A stretch of DNA of 64,000 nucleotides from positions 1 through 64,000 of the forward strand of contig NZ_JAIQZC010000004.1 in the NCBI RefSeq assembly GCF_020164535.1, read 5' to 3'. Positions 16,987 through 25,814 of the stretch are shown here, piece by piece; the stretch's first letter is position 1; the number at the start of each line of letters is the position of its first letter. The stretch comes from Psychroflexus montanilacus. GTDB lineage: Bacteria; Bacteroidota; Bacteroidia; Flavobacteriales; Flavobacteriaceae. A program made the position numbers and the translations under genes. Under the pieces are notes generated by a model. It searched no databases. It saw only the letters and a program-made list of their open reading frames with translations, and was not told the DNA's origin.

Positions 16987-17591
16987 AAGTTGTTTCCTTT
17001 AAATTTTGTTGTTGTGGCTGTGTTCTTTTTATTGACGTCTTTAGATTGAATGATCTTTAAAAATGTCAAAACTAATATTTTTAAATCTAGTAAGAAGCTT
17101 TTATGCTTCACATACCAACTATCTAATTTAAATTTTTCTTCCCAGGAAATAGCATTTCTGCCGTTCACCTGAGCCCAGCCAGTGATTCCAGGCTTTATGC
17201 TATGCCTCACTCTTTGTTCTTTACTGTACAGAGGAAGGTACTCGACTAGTAAAGGTCTGGGACCTACAAAACTCATATCACCCTTAAAGACATTGACGAG
17301 TTGAGGCAATTCATCTAAAGAAGTTTTCCTTAAGAACATTCCCAATTTAGTCAATCTTTTCTGGTCTGGTAATAATTCACCATCATGATTGGTTTTATCG
17401 GTCATGGTTTTAAACTTAATAAGCTTAAAAGGTTTTTCGTGCTTTCCTGGTCTTATTTGTGTAAAAAATACATTCCCTTTATTACTAAGAGCTTGAACTA
17501 AACTAATTATAATAAAAATAGGCGAAAGCAATATTAATACTATAAAGGCTGTAATAGTATCTAAGGTTACTTTGATAAAGTTTTGATACAT
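16983..17591 (-). CDS. Initiating sugar-phosphate transferase, PglC/WcaJ-C type
   Basis: Predicted to start repeat-unit assembly by moving a sugar-1-phosphate onto undecaprenyl phosphate at the inner membrane. The 202 residues match the small monotopic class: one N-terminal re-entrant hydrophobic segment (about 10-35), then KLIKFKTM, LRKTSLDELPQL and the FVGPRPLL and ITGWAQVNGRN signatures. No long N-terminal multi-span region is present. A single initiating enzyme in the locus implies that the repeat unit begins with its substrate sugar; which sugar cannot be read from the sequence. Confidence 0.9.
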   Translation of the reverse strand: MYQNFIKVTLDTITAFIVLILLSPIFIIISLVQALSNKGNVFFTQIRPGKHEKPFKLIKFKTMTDKTNHDGELLPDQKRLTKLGMFLRKTSLDELPQLVNVFKGDMSFVGPRPLLVEYLPLYSKEQRVRHSIKPGITGWAQVNGRNAISWEEKFKLDSWYVKHKSFLLDLKILVLTFLKIIQSKDVNKKNTATTTKFKGNNL

Positions 17592-18425
17592 TTAGTTTAA
17601 ACTTATTTTTTTACTCATCTCCCAATCGATTTTATAATTAGCCGCATTTAACGAAATAAATTCAAAATTTTGAGCTAAAGAGTTTAGTTTATCTAATGCG
17701 CCATTAACGCCAACATAATTCTGAAAAAACCTTTTGTTATAAACTTTTACCTGCTTGTTATCAAAATCCCTAAGATGAAAATAAAACATATTGTAGTTAG
17801 CTTTGCTTACTAATTTAAAAATCATTTTATAAGGTAATATTCTAAAGTACCCTCCACCTGAAAACATTATTTTATTATTATTAAAAAAAGTTGCATAATT
17901 TAACGGAAACTCTTTCAGTGTGGAATTTTCACCTTTAATTAGAAATGGTTTATTTATGCTTAATTCCTTTATACCACCGTAGCTTCTTGACGCAGGAAAA
18001 ATGGAGCAATCTATTTTGATACCATTTTCATATAATATATCTATAGCCCAAGGTGTATTTTTATCTATGGAGAACGCAGGTGCTCTGTAAGCGTTAACTT
18101 TATTTCCTACTATATCTTCTAAAGAACAAACCGCTCGTTTAGTGTCTTCTGCAAACTGATTAAAATTCATCTTATTTACGAATAAGTGCTGGTCTGAATG
18201 GCAAGCAATTTCATGACCTCTACCCGAAATTTTTTTTATAATATGCCTGTTTTTCCTAGCAATGACACCTAAACAAAAAAACGTTGCTTTTATATTATTT
18301 AATTCAAGTAAATCAAGAACACTATCGAGTAAAGATTCTAAAATTGGTTCATAATATTCTGGCCTACCTTTTTTAAAAACCCTATAAGTGTGCCATTCTT
18401 CCAGGTCTATTGTCAGAATATTCAT
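17592..18425 (-). CDS. Polysaccharide deacetylase (NodB fold)
   Basis: Predicted metal-dependent deacetylase of amino sugars. NodB motifs are visible: the catalytic/metal acid region ILTIDLEEWH near the N terminus, the metal-binding CHSDQH, and RAPAFSID. The DLEEWH variant and the overall 277-residue length fit the deacetylases found in exopolysaccharide loci. There is no signal peptide, so it probably acts on a cytoplasmic or membrane-linked substrate. It abuts the sugar-transferase gene without overlap (the stop is directly before the next ATG). Confidence 0.85.
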   Translation of the reverse strand: MNILTIDLEEWHTYRVFKKGRPEYYEPILESLLDSVLDLLELNNIKATFFCLGVIARKNRHIIKKISGRGHEIACHSDQHLFVNKMNFNQFAEDTKRAVCSLEDIVGNKVNAYRAPAFSIDKNTPWAIDILYENGIKIDCSIFPASRSYGGIKELSINKPFLIKGENSTLKEFPLNYATFFNNNKIMFSGGGYFRILPYKMIFKLVSKANYNMFYFHLRDFDNKQVKVYNKRFFQNYVGVNGALDKLNSLAQNFEFISLNAANYKIDWEMSKKISLN

Positions 18426-19597
18426 AATTTTTTAAAAAACTTTTGTTTTACTCTTTTTATGTTGAGGTATTTTTTAATCATAGCGAATATAAAACCAAAA
18501 AAAGGAAGCGGATCATCAATAGAGAAAGTTTGTTCAATAACATCTTTTCCAAAAAAATTAAAAAAATTAGGTTTAGTATTCTTTCTTGTTTTTTTATCAA
18601 CTAAGAAATACCAAAAAAATTCTAAAACTAATAATCTATTGTAAACTCCGCTTTTATAATTTACAATAGGTTGTATGGTTTTTTTTCTTACAAAATTTAG
18701 ATATAGCTCGGCAAAATCAACACCTGCCTCGAAAGCTATTTTTATACCAGCTGTTACTCGTGGGTTTATTTCTAAAACTTTGTATTGTTTATCAATTGGA
18801 TCAAATATAAAATCTATATCTGCAGCTCCCGTCCATTTTAATCCCTCCAAAAGACGCTTCGATATTTTGGAAATTTCGCTATTAACAACCGAAACATTTG
18901 CTGTACTCGTTCCTCCATATACAGGGAAGAATCTTGGCTTTTCAATAACCACACAAGCAATTGTTTCAGAATTTTGATTTAAAAATAATTCAGCTTGATA
19001 TTGAGTGCCTCCTTTTTGTTGTATAAATTGTTGTATAAATAATGCTCCATGTGTATTAAATAAATCTAGATAGTTACTTTCTAACTCTTTAAAAGAGTTA
19101 TATCTATAAACTCCGATTGAACCAATACCTCGTTTAGGCTTTACCATAACGGGGAAAATTAGCTGGTTTTTAAATTTATCTAAATCTTCTTTTGAAGAAA
19201 TATCATAAGTCGTTGGGCACGGAATATCATTATTCATACAGTGCTTCATAAGTAGGTATTTGTCAACCACTTTAGAAAAAAGTTGATAATCTGGAACTAG
19301 AAGCTTTGTATATTTAGATATTTCATCTTTATTTTTTGATAAAATTTCAGCTGAGAAGTCACTTACACCAATAACTAAATCAACGGTATTGGTTTTAATA
19401 AAGTGTTCTAATTGAACGTAAAATCCAACAGGATTTTTCATTGGGCTTTGCCATCTCAATTTTTTAGATGGGTATCTTGAAAAATATGCCTCTGATAATT
19501 TTGAGCTATATATACTTATTACTGTATGACCTGACTTTCTTAAACTCTTAAGAAATGGCAGGCTTTGTCTTCCTTGATCTAAAACAAGTACAGTCAT
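18422..19597 (-). CDS. ATP-grasp family ligase
   Basis: Predicted to join a carboxylate to an amine or other nucleophile using ATP. ATP-grasp signatures are present: the P-loop region VMVKPKRGIGSIGVYRY and the metal-binding FIFDPIDKQYKVLEINPRVTAG. Residues 1-100 form the pre-ATP-grasp Rossmann half. The ATG at 19597 was chosen because the longer frame to 19636 needs a TTG start inside the preceding gene. ATP-grasp enzymes in polysaccharide loci often add amino acids to sugars; the substrate here is unknown. The last 60 residues are lysine- and phenylalanine-rich. Confidence 0.85.
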   Translation of the reverse strand: MTVLVLDQGRQSLPFLKSLRKSGHTVISIYSSKLSEAYFSRYPSKKLRWQSPMKNPVGFYVQLEHFIKTNTVDLVIGVSDFSAEILSKNKDEISKYTKLLVPDYQLFSKVVDKYLLMKHCMNNDIPCPTTYDISSKEDLDKFKNQLIFPVMVKPKRGIGSIGVYRYNSFKELESNYLDLFNTHGALFIQQFIQQKGGTQYQAELFLNQNSETIACVVIEKPRFFPVYGGTSTANVSVVNSEISKISKRLLEGLKWTGAADIDFIFDPIDKQYKVLEINPRVTAGIKIAFEAGVDFAELYLNFVRKKTIQPIVNYKSGVYNRLLVLEFFWYFLVDKKTRKNTKPNFFNFFGKDVIEQTFSIDDPLPFFGFIFAMIKKYLNIKRVKQKFFKKL

Positions 19598-19598
19598 T

Positions 19599-20150
19599 TT
19601 AATCTCTATTTTTAACAACTTTTGCTGGATTACCAACAGCTATTGAAAATGAAGGTATGTTTTTAGTAACGATTGATCCTGCTCCAATTACAGAGCCTTT
19701 ACCAATCTTTACACCAGGAAGAATGACGCTATGCGCTCCAATCCATACATCATCTTCAATTAACACATCTAAGTCATCGTAACCTTGACTCATAATATCT
19801 ATTTCCGTATTTGAAAAATGATGGTTATATGCATATATAGAAACATTTGGTCCTGTTTGAACATTGTTACCTATGATTAATTTACCTTTTCCTTTTCCTC
19901 CATTTAAAATCGTATTATGGTTAAAAAAACAATTATCCCCAATAAATACTAGTCTAGGAGATCTAATAATAACAGTGGGGTGTATGTTTGTATTAATCCC
20001 TACATTAACCGATGCTAAACCATGAACATTATTTACAATTTTATAAAGTGTAATTTTGAATAGATATTTAAAAAAAGCTAGGTTAAAAATATATTTTAAA
20101 ATTAATTTTATGTAAAAAAGCTTTGATTTTTTATTACCTTTTACCCACAT
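19599..20150 (-). CDS. Hexapeptide-repeat acyltransferase (maltose O-acetyltransferase-like)
   Basis: Predicted O-acetyltransferase of the left-handed beta-helix class. Hexapeptide repeats run through the C-terminal two thirds, with IGDNCFFNHNTILN, the catalytic-type histidine region IYAYNHHFS, and IEDDVWIGAHSVILPGVKIGKGSVIGAGSIVTKNIPS. The frame can be opened to 20159 only with a TTG codon; the ATG at 20150 is preferred. About 183 residues is normal. It lies between a glycosyltransferase and the ATP-grasp gene and likely acetylates the repeat unit. Confidence 0.87.
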   Translation of the reverse strand: MWVKGNKKSKLFYIKLILKYIFNLAFFKYLFKITLYKIVNNVHGLASVNVGINTNIHPTVIIRSPRLVFIGDNCFFNHNTILNGGKGKGKLIIGNNVQTGPNVSIYAYNHHFSNTEIDIMSQGYDDLDVLIEDDVWIGAHSVILPGVKIGKGSVIGAGSIVTKNIPSFSIAVGNPAKVVKNRD

Positions 20151-20151
20151 G

Positions 20152-21315
20152 TTAAACAAATTGTTTTTTGTAAATCCGATCCATTCCTTTCCAAATTATT
20201 TCTGGTTCAAAATTTCTAGACCATTTAATACCATTTTTTCCATAGGCTTCCCTTAATTTTTCGCTTTCCATAAATTTTATCATAACCTTCTCAAGTTCAT
20301 CAACATAAGAAATTGGAACAAGCTCACCATTAAAATTATCTGAAACTGCATCTTGAGTACCTAGTGCAAATGTGCTTATAGTGGGAACCCCCATAGCTGC
20401 TGCTTGAATTAGAACGTTACCGAAACCTTCCCACCAAGCTGGTAGAACAAAAGTATCCATGATACTCATGTGTAGTGGTACATCTTTATGGTTTATACGA
20501 CCAGTTAGAATTACACCAGGGTGCGACTGTAATTTAGTGATAATATTTTTATCTTTCTTAAGTTGTATTTCTTCAACAGGCCCAACAACGAGTAATTTTA
20601 TTGAATTATTTTTTTTGTAACAGAGGTTAAATGCTTCATATAACTCATTGATTCCTTTTCTGTCAATTAATCTGCCAACGTAACCAAAAACAAATTCATT
20701 TTGCATAATATTTAAAGAATCCCTCAGTTTATTTTTAGAATCTATGTTGATGTTTTTATTAGAAAATAAGTTTAAATCGACGCCGTTACTACTACCTTTA
20801 TTAATTACATAGGTATTGTTATCTTTAAACATCTTGTATTTAATGCCATTATCCTTTATTGACTTACTGATACATATCACTTTATGAGATAAAACTGATA
20901 TCACTTTTAAAGAAGCAAGCAATGCTATTTTTTTGAATCCAGTTTCAGTTAATGCACTAAAACCACGGCTTGTATATATACGATAAGGAACTTTAGCAAA
21001 ATAGGCCGCAATCATTCCCGTTAAAGAGACTTTCATAGTTCCTAGGTTAATGACATCAGGCTTAATTTTTTTAAAATGTTTATATATAACAATAATAGCT
21101 TTAAAATCAGAAAAAGGTGAAATTTCTCGTTCTAAAGGTGCTGATAGATGAATACAACCTTCATGATTACAATATTCATGTACCTGAGGATGGTCGGGCG
21201 CTAAAAGATAGGTTTTGTAACCGATGTTTTTAAAATAGGCTAGCTGACCCTTGATCAGGGTTGTGTTTTTATGGGAAGTAATTCCTATGACAAGTTTGAG
21301 TTTAGTTTTAGTCAT
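20152..21315 (-). CDS. Glycosyltransferase family 4 (GT-B fold)
   Basis: Predicted sugar transferase building the repeat unit on the cytoplasmic face. The C-terminal half has the GT4 hallmarks: FGYVGRLIDRKGINELYEAF (nucleotide-binding start) and the EX7E element in WWEGFGNVLIQAAAMGVPTI. The N-terminal half has a membrane-associating hydrophobic stretch (TGMIAAYFAKVPYRIY). 387 residues is normal. It starts with ATG at 21315, overlapping the preceding gene by 8 bp. Donor and acceptor cannot be told. Confidence 0.9.
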   Translation of the reverse strand: MTKTKLKLVIGITSHKNTTLIKGQLAYFKNIGYKTYLLAPDHPQVHEYCNHEGCIHLSAPLEREISPFSDFKAIIVIYKHFKKIKPDVINLGTMKVSLTGMIAAYFAKVPYRIYTSRGFSALTETGFKKIALLASLKVISVLSHKVICISKSIKDNGIKYKMFKDNNTYVINKGSSNGVDLNLFSNKNINIDSKNKLRDSLNIMQNEFVFGYVGRLIDRKGINELYEAFNLCYKKNNSIKLLVVGPVEEIQLKKDKNIITKLQSHPGVILTGRINHKDVPLHMSIMDTFVLPAWWEGFGNVLIQAAAMGVPTISTFALGTQDAVSDNFNGELVPISYVDELEKVMIKFMESEKLREAYGKNGIKWSRNFEPEIIWKGMDRIYKKQFV

Positions 21316-22255
21316 TAAAATGTTTTTTTTCGATATTGTAGTATTTTATCAAACTCATAAGTTGGACATCGTTACCACCAAGTTTACCATTATGAGAAAT
21401 AAGCTTTGTTTTAAAACTTTTAGGTGTAGTTGTAATTGGCTGTTTATTGTTAGAAGAATTTGTTACTACTTTTATACCATTAATTAGTGAATGAATCTTA
21501 AGCCACAAATCATCAGCAAAAAGACATTTTTCAATAATTAAATCTTTGTTTAATACGTTAGTGTTTAAAGAGTTTTTAGGGTACAAAGTACCAGCTCCAC
21601 CTGTTTGAACTATTTTAAACGACGGTTTTTCTTTTGTAACTCTATGATTCCATTTAGCATATGGTAAAATTTGATTATTAAAATCAAACTTAATTTCATG
21701 AGCTCTATTTGTGCAAATAAATTTAGGATATTTTGAATGTAATTTCATGATACGTTCAATTGACCACTTATCATAATATAAATCATCATCATAAGTAATT
21801 ATTATGTCATTTGGGTTTTTTTGTATAGAATAAAAATATTTTTTATGTGCTTTAAGATCATCATCACAAAATTTAATTGTTAATCCTCTTTTTGTTTGAG
21901 ATAACAAACTATGGGGTAATTTTACATTTTTAAACTGATCTTTAGATAACCATAAAATTATCATATTTGGTTTATAGCTTTGCCTCAACAAACACTCAAT
22001 GCTTACCCATACATGATTTATTCTTTCAGGAAAAGAAGTCAATGAAACAATTATTTTACTATCATTGATTTTTGTAGAAGACACTCCTTGAACAAAATTA
22101 TTTTGTGTTTTCAATAACAACTTTGGAACAAAAAAATCAAATAATTTTTTTAATAATATTTCCAATAGTTTATTGATAGCTTTTCCTACAAAGCCTAACT
22201 TAGAAAAATCAGGAATAAAATAATAGATTTTATAACAAAAGCTCAAAAAATTCAT
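21308..22255 (-). CDS. Glycosyltransferase, GT2-like (GT-A fold), divergent
   Basis: Probable glycosyltransferase. The core begins with KIIVSLTSFPERINHVWVSIECLLRQSYKPNMIILWLS, the typical GT-A start, and the metal-binding aspartates are in IIITYDDDLYYD. It resembles a class of small Bacteroidota enzymes with an SLTSFPERI motif that automated tools often leave unnamed. The first 45 residues are hydrophobic and basic and may anchor it to the membrane. 315 residues. It is very AT-rich, like the adjacent genes. Confidence 0.78.
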   Translation of the reverse strand: MNFLSFCYKIYYFIPDFSKLGFVGKAINKLLEILLKKLFDFFVPKLLLKTQNNFVQGVSSTKINDSKIIVSLTSFPERINHVWVSIECLLRQSYKPNMIILWLSKDQFKNVKLPHSLLSQTKRGLTIKFCDDDLKAHKKYFYSIQKNPNDIIITYDDDLYYDKWSIERIMKLHSKYPKFICTNRAHEIKFDFNNQILPYAKWNHRVTKEKPSFKIVQTGGAGTLYPKNSLNTNVLNKDLIIEKCLFADDLWLKIHSLINGIKVVTNSSNNKQPITTTPKSFKTKLISHNGKLGGNDVQLMSLIKYYNIEKKHFND

Positions 22256-23325
22256 TATTTATTTAAAATTAAGTTTTCATAACTTTTACCAATGACTTCA
22301 ACTGATAACTTTGCAGCTATTTCTTTTGCTGTCTCTCCTAATCTTAGTCTTAATTCATTATTACTAATTAGTTTTTGCATTGAATTTGCAAAAGCATCTA
22401 AATCGTCATCTTTAACAATTAAGCCATTTTTATTATGAGTGATTATTTCATCTACTGGATAACTATCAAAACTAAGGCAAGCCAATCCTGATGCCATAGC
22501 CTCAATAAGACTATTGGGAAAACCTTCAAAATGTGAAGGAATAGCAAATATTTTAGCTTGAGCATAAAGCTTATCAATAGCTTTAACATCTCCTAAAAAT
22601 TCAACATTTTTTTCAATTTTAAAATGCTTTGTAAATTCTTTTAACTCTTCTAACATTGGCCCTGAGCCAGCCAAAACTAGCTTCCACCCATTATTAACAG
22701 AATGTATTTTGGCAAATGATTCTATTAATCTTTTAGGGCCTTTTTCCCAAGATAATCTCCCAACATAAAGAATGATATCTTTTTTCTCAATATTATATTT
22801 TTTTCTTTCTTCTAGTATATTCGGAATAACTTTTATCTTTAATTTATTTTTAAACTGACTCTTTTTAATATTTGCTGCATAATTTGTTTGAGCAATCATA
22901 GCAGTTGCTTTAGGGTATAATATACTTTTCATTATTTTCACGACTGGACTTAGTTTAAAATTAGGGCTAGTCCTGTCACTTATATAAACAGGCGTTTCAA
23001 AACCTAATAAGGCTAATAAAACTCTACTACTTAAACCATCTCCAAATGTTAAAACCGTATCTGGGTTAATTAATTTAACCTGCTTTCTGATAAAAAAAAT
23101 TAGTTTTGGATAAAAAAACAACTTGTTAGCTGTACCAGTAGTCCTTTTAAATGAAGGTTCAATTAAAACAACTTTTTTATCTAACTTATAAAATTTATTA
23201 TGCTTTAAACAAGAAATAAAATAAACTTGATGATTTTTAGTCACAAAATACTTAGCCAATAATACTAATTGCCTTTCAATTCCTCCTAGTTTTAGAGATG
23301 GGGAAACAATACAGATTTTAGCCAT
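22255..23325 (-). CDS. Glycosyltransferase family 4 (GT-B fold)
   Basis: Predicted repeat-unit glycosyltransferase. The N-terminal signature MAKICIVSPSLKLGGIERQL and the C-terminal GRLSWEKGPKRLIESFAK and HFEGFPNSLIEAMASGLACL (EX7E) are canonical for GT4. The ATG at 23325 is used; the frame opens upstream only from a TTG. The start overlaps the 3' end of the preceding deacetylase-like gene by 8 bp. 356 residues. Confidence 0.9.
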   Translation of the reverse strand: MAKICIVSPSLKLGGIERQLVLLAKYFVTKNHQVYFISCLKHNKFYKLDKKVVLIEPSFKRTTGTANKLFFYPKLIFFIRKQVKLINPDTVLTFGDGLSSRVLLALLGFETPVYISDRTSPNFKLSPVVKIMKSILYPKATAMIAQTNYAANIKKSQFKNKLKIKVIPNILEERKKYNIEKKDIILYVGRLSWEKGPKRLIESFAKIHSVNNGWKLVLAGSGPMLEELKEFTKHFKIEKNVEFLGDVKAIDKLYAQAKIFAIPSHFEGFPNSLIEAMASGLACLSFDSYPVDEIITHNKNGLIVKDDDLDAFANSMQKLISNNELRLRLGETAKEIAAKLSVEVIGKSYENLILNK

Positions 23326-24433
23326 TATTATAGGTTTTACCAAGTTCTTCAGAATTTAGAAATTGTATTTCAGGCCATTTTTTTATGACCTTATACAAAA
23401 GTTCATCTAATTGGCATAGTGAGTTATTTCTATTGTCTTTTGATAAACCTCCTACATAGTTTATTCGATGAGTTCCGATTATAGCAGGTTTACCCCAGAA
23501 AAAAGCAATTTCAATACTTTCCATAGCTTTATCCACCCAATTTATATTTTTATTAAGTGTAGGCTCAAATAATACATTCCGAATGGCATAAGTTTGTTGG
23601 CAGTTATTTTTTTTACCCATATACATAGGTTGCCTTTTATGCTTTAATTGATTTTCAAGGTTATATTTTCGTAGGTAAGAACTTTGAAAGTGTTGTACAT
23701 TTTTAGCCTTAAAAATACTTTCAACTTCGTCGTTCCATACGTAGCATGGTGCAATAGTCGATTTTGAATGAAACCCAAATTCTTCTTTGAAAAGTGCTAA
23801 ACCTTCAGTAATGCTTTGTTCTATAAATTTCAAGTCCGTTGATGATTCATAATCATAACTTGCCATTAAATTTCCTCTTACATTTTCTTCATGCAAATCA
23901 TCAATTGCAAAACAGTTTAAATTAAAAGCTTCTAAAAATCTTTGATCTTTATTTTTTAAGCGCTTCAACCACATGGGCACATTAAGATGTTCTCTTGCAT
24001 GAAACTGTGGGTATATTAGCTCTTGCTGTATGCCTTGCTTTAATTTTTGATATGTACTTAAATGGGGTTGGTAGGACTTGTAGGTTTTTAGAAAGGCTTC
24101 GAAATGATAGTTTGCGTAATTATCTGCTTTTATTTTTTGAAAATCAGGATTAGCCATCACCATATTGGCTGTAACAATAGGATTTTTTCCTTCGCTGTTT
24201 TGATGATTTGCTAAAACAGAAAATAAAGCATTAAAATCATGTTCATCTTCCAATACATCATATTTAGAAAATGGGTCTTTTAAATTGATTAGTTCTTTAT
24301 CTGCTAAAAGCAACTGTGAATTTAAGTCTGGTATTCGAATAGCGCCCCAATCGTCTGACTCAATCACTAAAATTTTATCTTTCGTGCGCTTGCCACGAGA
24401 ATTAATAAAATGTTTTTTTAGAGTTTGTCTCAT
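23318..24433 (-). CDS. Divergent NodB-like (polysaccharide deacetylase fold) protein, tandem paralogue B
   Basis: A 371-residue protein related to the next gene upstream along its whole length. A candidate metal site can be assembled from IESDDWG (D27, D28), FHAREHLN (H145, H149) and a late GTHRINY. This ordering (Asp pair, then two His, then a late His) is like the beta/alpha-barrel of glycoside hydrolase/deacetylase families, but the motifs are not the standard NodB ones. No signal peptide is present. I cannot name a substrate; action on a lipid-linked or nucleotide sugar is a guess. Confidence 0.7.
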   Translation of the reverse strand: MRQTLKKHFINSRGKRTKDKILVIESDDWGAIRIPDLNSQLLLADKELINLKDPFSKYDVLEDEHDFNALFSVLANHQNSEGKNPIVTANMVMANPDFQKIKADNYANYHFEAFLKTYKSYQPHLSTYQKLKQGIQQELIYPQFHAREHLNVPMWLKRLKNKDQRFLEAFNLNCFAIDDLHEENVRGNLMASYDYESSTDLKFIEQSITEGLALFKEEFGFHSKSTIAPCYVWNDEVESIFKAKNVQHFQSSYLRKYNLENQLKHKRQPMYMGKKNNCQQTYAIRNVLFEPTLNKNINWVDKAMESIEIAFFWGKPAIIGTHRINYVGGLSKDNRNNSLCQLDELLYKVIKKWPEIQFLNSEELGKTYNNG

Positions 24434-25554
24434 TTATTTTGGCTACTTGCAATTATTTCGTTAGCTAACTGTTCACTATTTAAAAATTCAACCTCTGGAT
24501 GTTTTTTAATAATTTTTGAAAGTAATGCATCTAATAATTCTAAACTTCTATCTCTATGGTTTTTATCTATTCTTGATGTAAAATTAATACGATGTGAGCT
24601 AATGACTGCCGGTTTACCACACCTGAAAGCAATGTCGATTTCTTTTAAGCAGTTTTCAATATTATAATTTTCACTTTTATAAGGCTCAAAGGAACAGTTT
24701 CTTCGCCAATACCTCATCCCGTACTGATCTTTTTCACCCCAAATTTTATCTACTTTTCTAAAACTACCATCTTTATGAGGAACAAAATATTGGCCAGCTT
24801 GGCTAAATTTTACACCATTTTTGACTAGTGTCTCATTAATTTCTTCAAATTGTTTTGATTGAGAAGGTATATAGCTGACTGATTTAAAACCAAATGTATC
24901 CTCAAATAAATCTAAACCTTCTTTAGTAATTGACTTAATATCATCTTTATGTTCCTCTGAAGTAGCTTCAAAAGCTGCCATATACATATCTTTAGTTTTA
25001 GTTAATCCTTCAGACAGCCCTAAGAGTGATTGAGTGTCAAAAGCATCTAACTCCATTTGGTTTTTATCTCTTAAAACTTTAAGCCATTTGTGAGGGTTCA
25101 AATGTTCTCTGCCGTGAAATTGCAGATAAAGTAAATTATCTTTTATACCCCTTTCTTTCCAGAGTTTTATAAGCTGATCTTCATTGTATCGTTTATAAGT
25201 TTCCGCTATAGTTTCGTAATGATAATTTGTGAAATTTGAATCCCTAATTTTTTTAAAATCCGGATTAGCAACTATAGCACAAGCTGTAATAACAGGATGA
25301 TTCTCCTCTTTGTTTTTGTGATTTTCTAAAACATTAAAAAGTTCTTCTAAATCTGCTGTGGTTTCTAAACCATCTAAACTCGTAAATTTATTTTTCTCTA
25401 ATGTATAGCCTTTCTTAATCAAAGCAAAAACAACTTCTTTAGAAGGCATTCGTATGCTTCCCCAATCATCGGACTCAATCACTACGATTTTACGGGGAGT
25501 TTTCCAACCCCTTGAGTTTATATAATATTTTGCTAATAAATTTTTGAAGTTCAT
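24430..25554 (-). CDS. Divergent NodB-like (polysaccharide deacetylase fold) protein, tandem paralogue A
   Basis: A 374-residue paralogue of the following gene, with which it overlaps by 4 bp. It has the same three candidate metal motifs: VIESDDWG (D29, D30), FHGREHLN in the middle and SSHRINFTS near the end. Both proteins share the N-terminal NSRG motif and a C-terminal KKxPExxFLNSEQL/E box. The duplication suggests two related steps or two related sugars. It starts with ATG at 25554. The 260 bp upstream is the largest gap in the locus. Confidence 0.7.
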   Translation of the reverse strand: MNFKNLLAKYYINSRGWKTPRKIVVIESDDWGSIRMPSKEVVFALIKKGYTLEKNKFTSLDGLETTADLEELFNVLENHKNKEENHPVITACAIVANPDFKKIRDSNFTNYHYETIAETYKRYNEDQLIKLWKERGIKDNLLYLQFHGREHLNPHKWLKVLRDKNQMELDAFDTQSLLGLSEGLTKTKDMYMAAFEATSEEHKDDIKSITKEGLDLFEDTFGFKSVSYIPSQSKQFEEINETLVKNGVKFSQAGQYFVPHKDGSFRKVDKIWGEKDQYGMRYWRRNCSFEPYKSENYNIENCLKEIDIAFRCGKPAVISSHRINFTSRIDKNHRDRSLELLDALLSKIIKKHPEVEFLNSEQLANEIIASSQNK

Positions 25555-25814
25555 TTAATAAATTAAAATTAGTAGGTTAATTAATGTGATTAATAATTTT
25601 TAAAAGTAAAGGTGAATATGAGTTGGTGTCAATGTGTTTAAAAAAACCTTAAAAGTTTTCTAATTATATAATGATAAGTAAGTTTTTTTAACATGTAACT
25701 TCATTGAATTTTCAAAACTATAAACTACTCGTTTTAAATTAAGTAAGTATTTTACAATCCACTAATCGAAAAGTTATTTATCATTGGATAAAAAAATACA
25801 ATACCATTTATTAT
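25555..25814. other. Gap inside the polysaccharide locus
   Basis: A 260-bp AT-rich stretch without an ORF, and the only sizeable break in the otherwise tightly packed minus-strand locus. A minus-strand TAGTTTTG at 25713-25720 matches the -7 consensus TAnnTTTG, but no -33 TTG sits at a suitable distance, so an internal promoter is possible but weakly supported. Confidence 0.4.

Noticed and set aside
19598-19636. TTG start of the ATP-grasp gene
   Set aside because: The extra 13 residues would be encoded inside the preceding acyltransferase gene; the ATG at 19597 directly follows that gene's stop.
23326-23343. TTG start of the GT4 gene at 22255
   Set aside because: The ATG at 23325 begins exactly at the conserved MAKICIVSPSLKLGG start.
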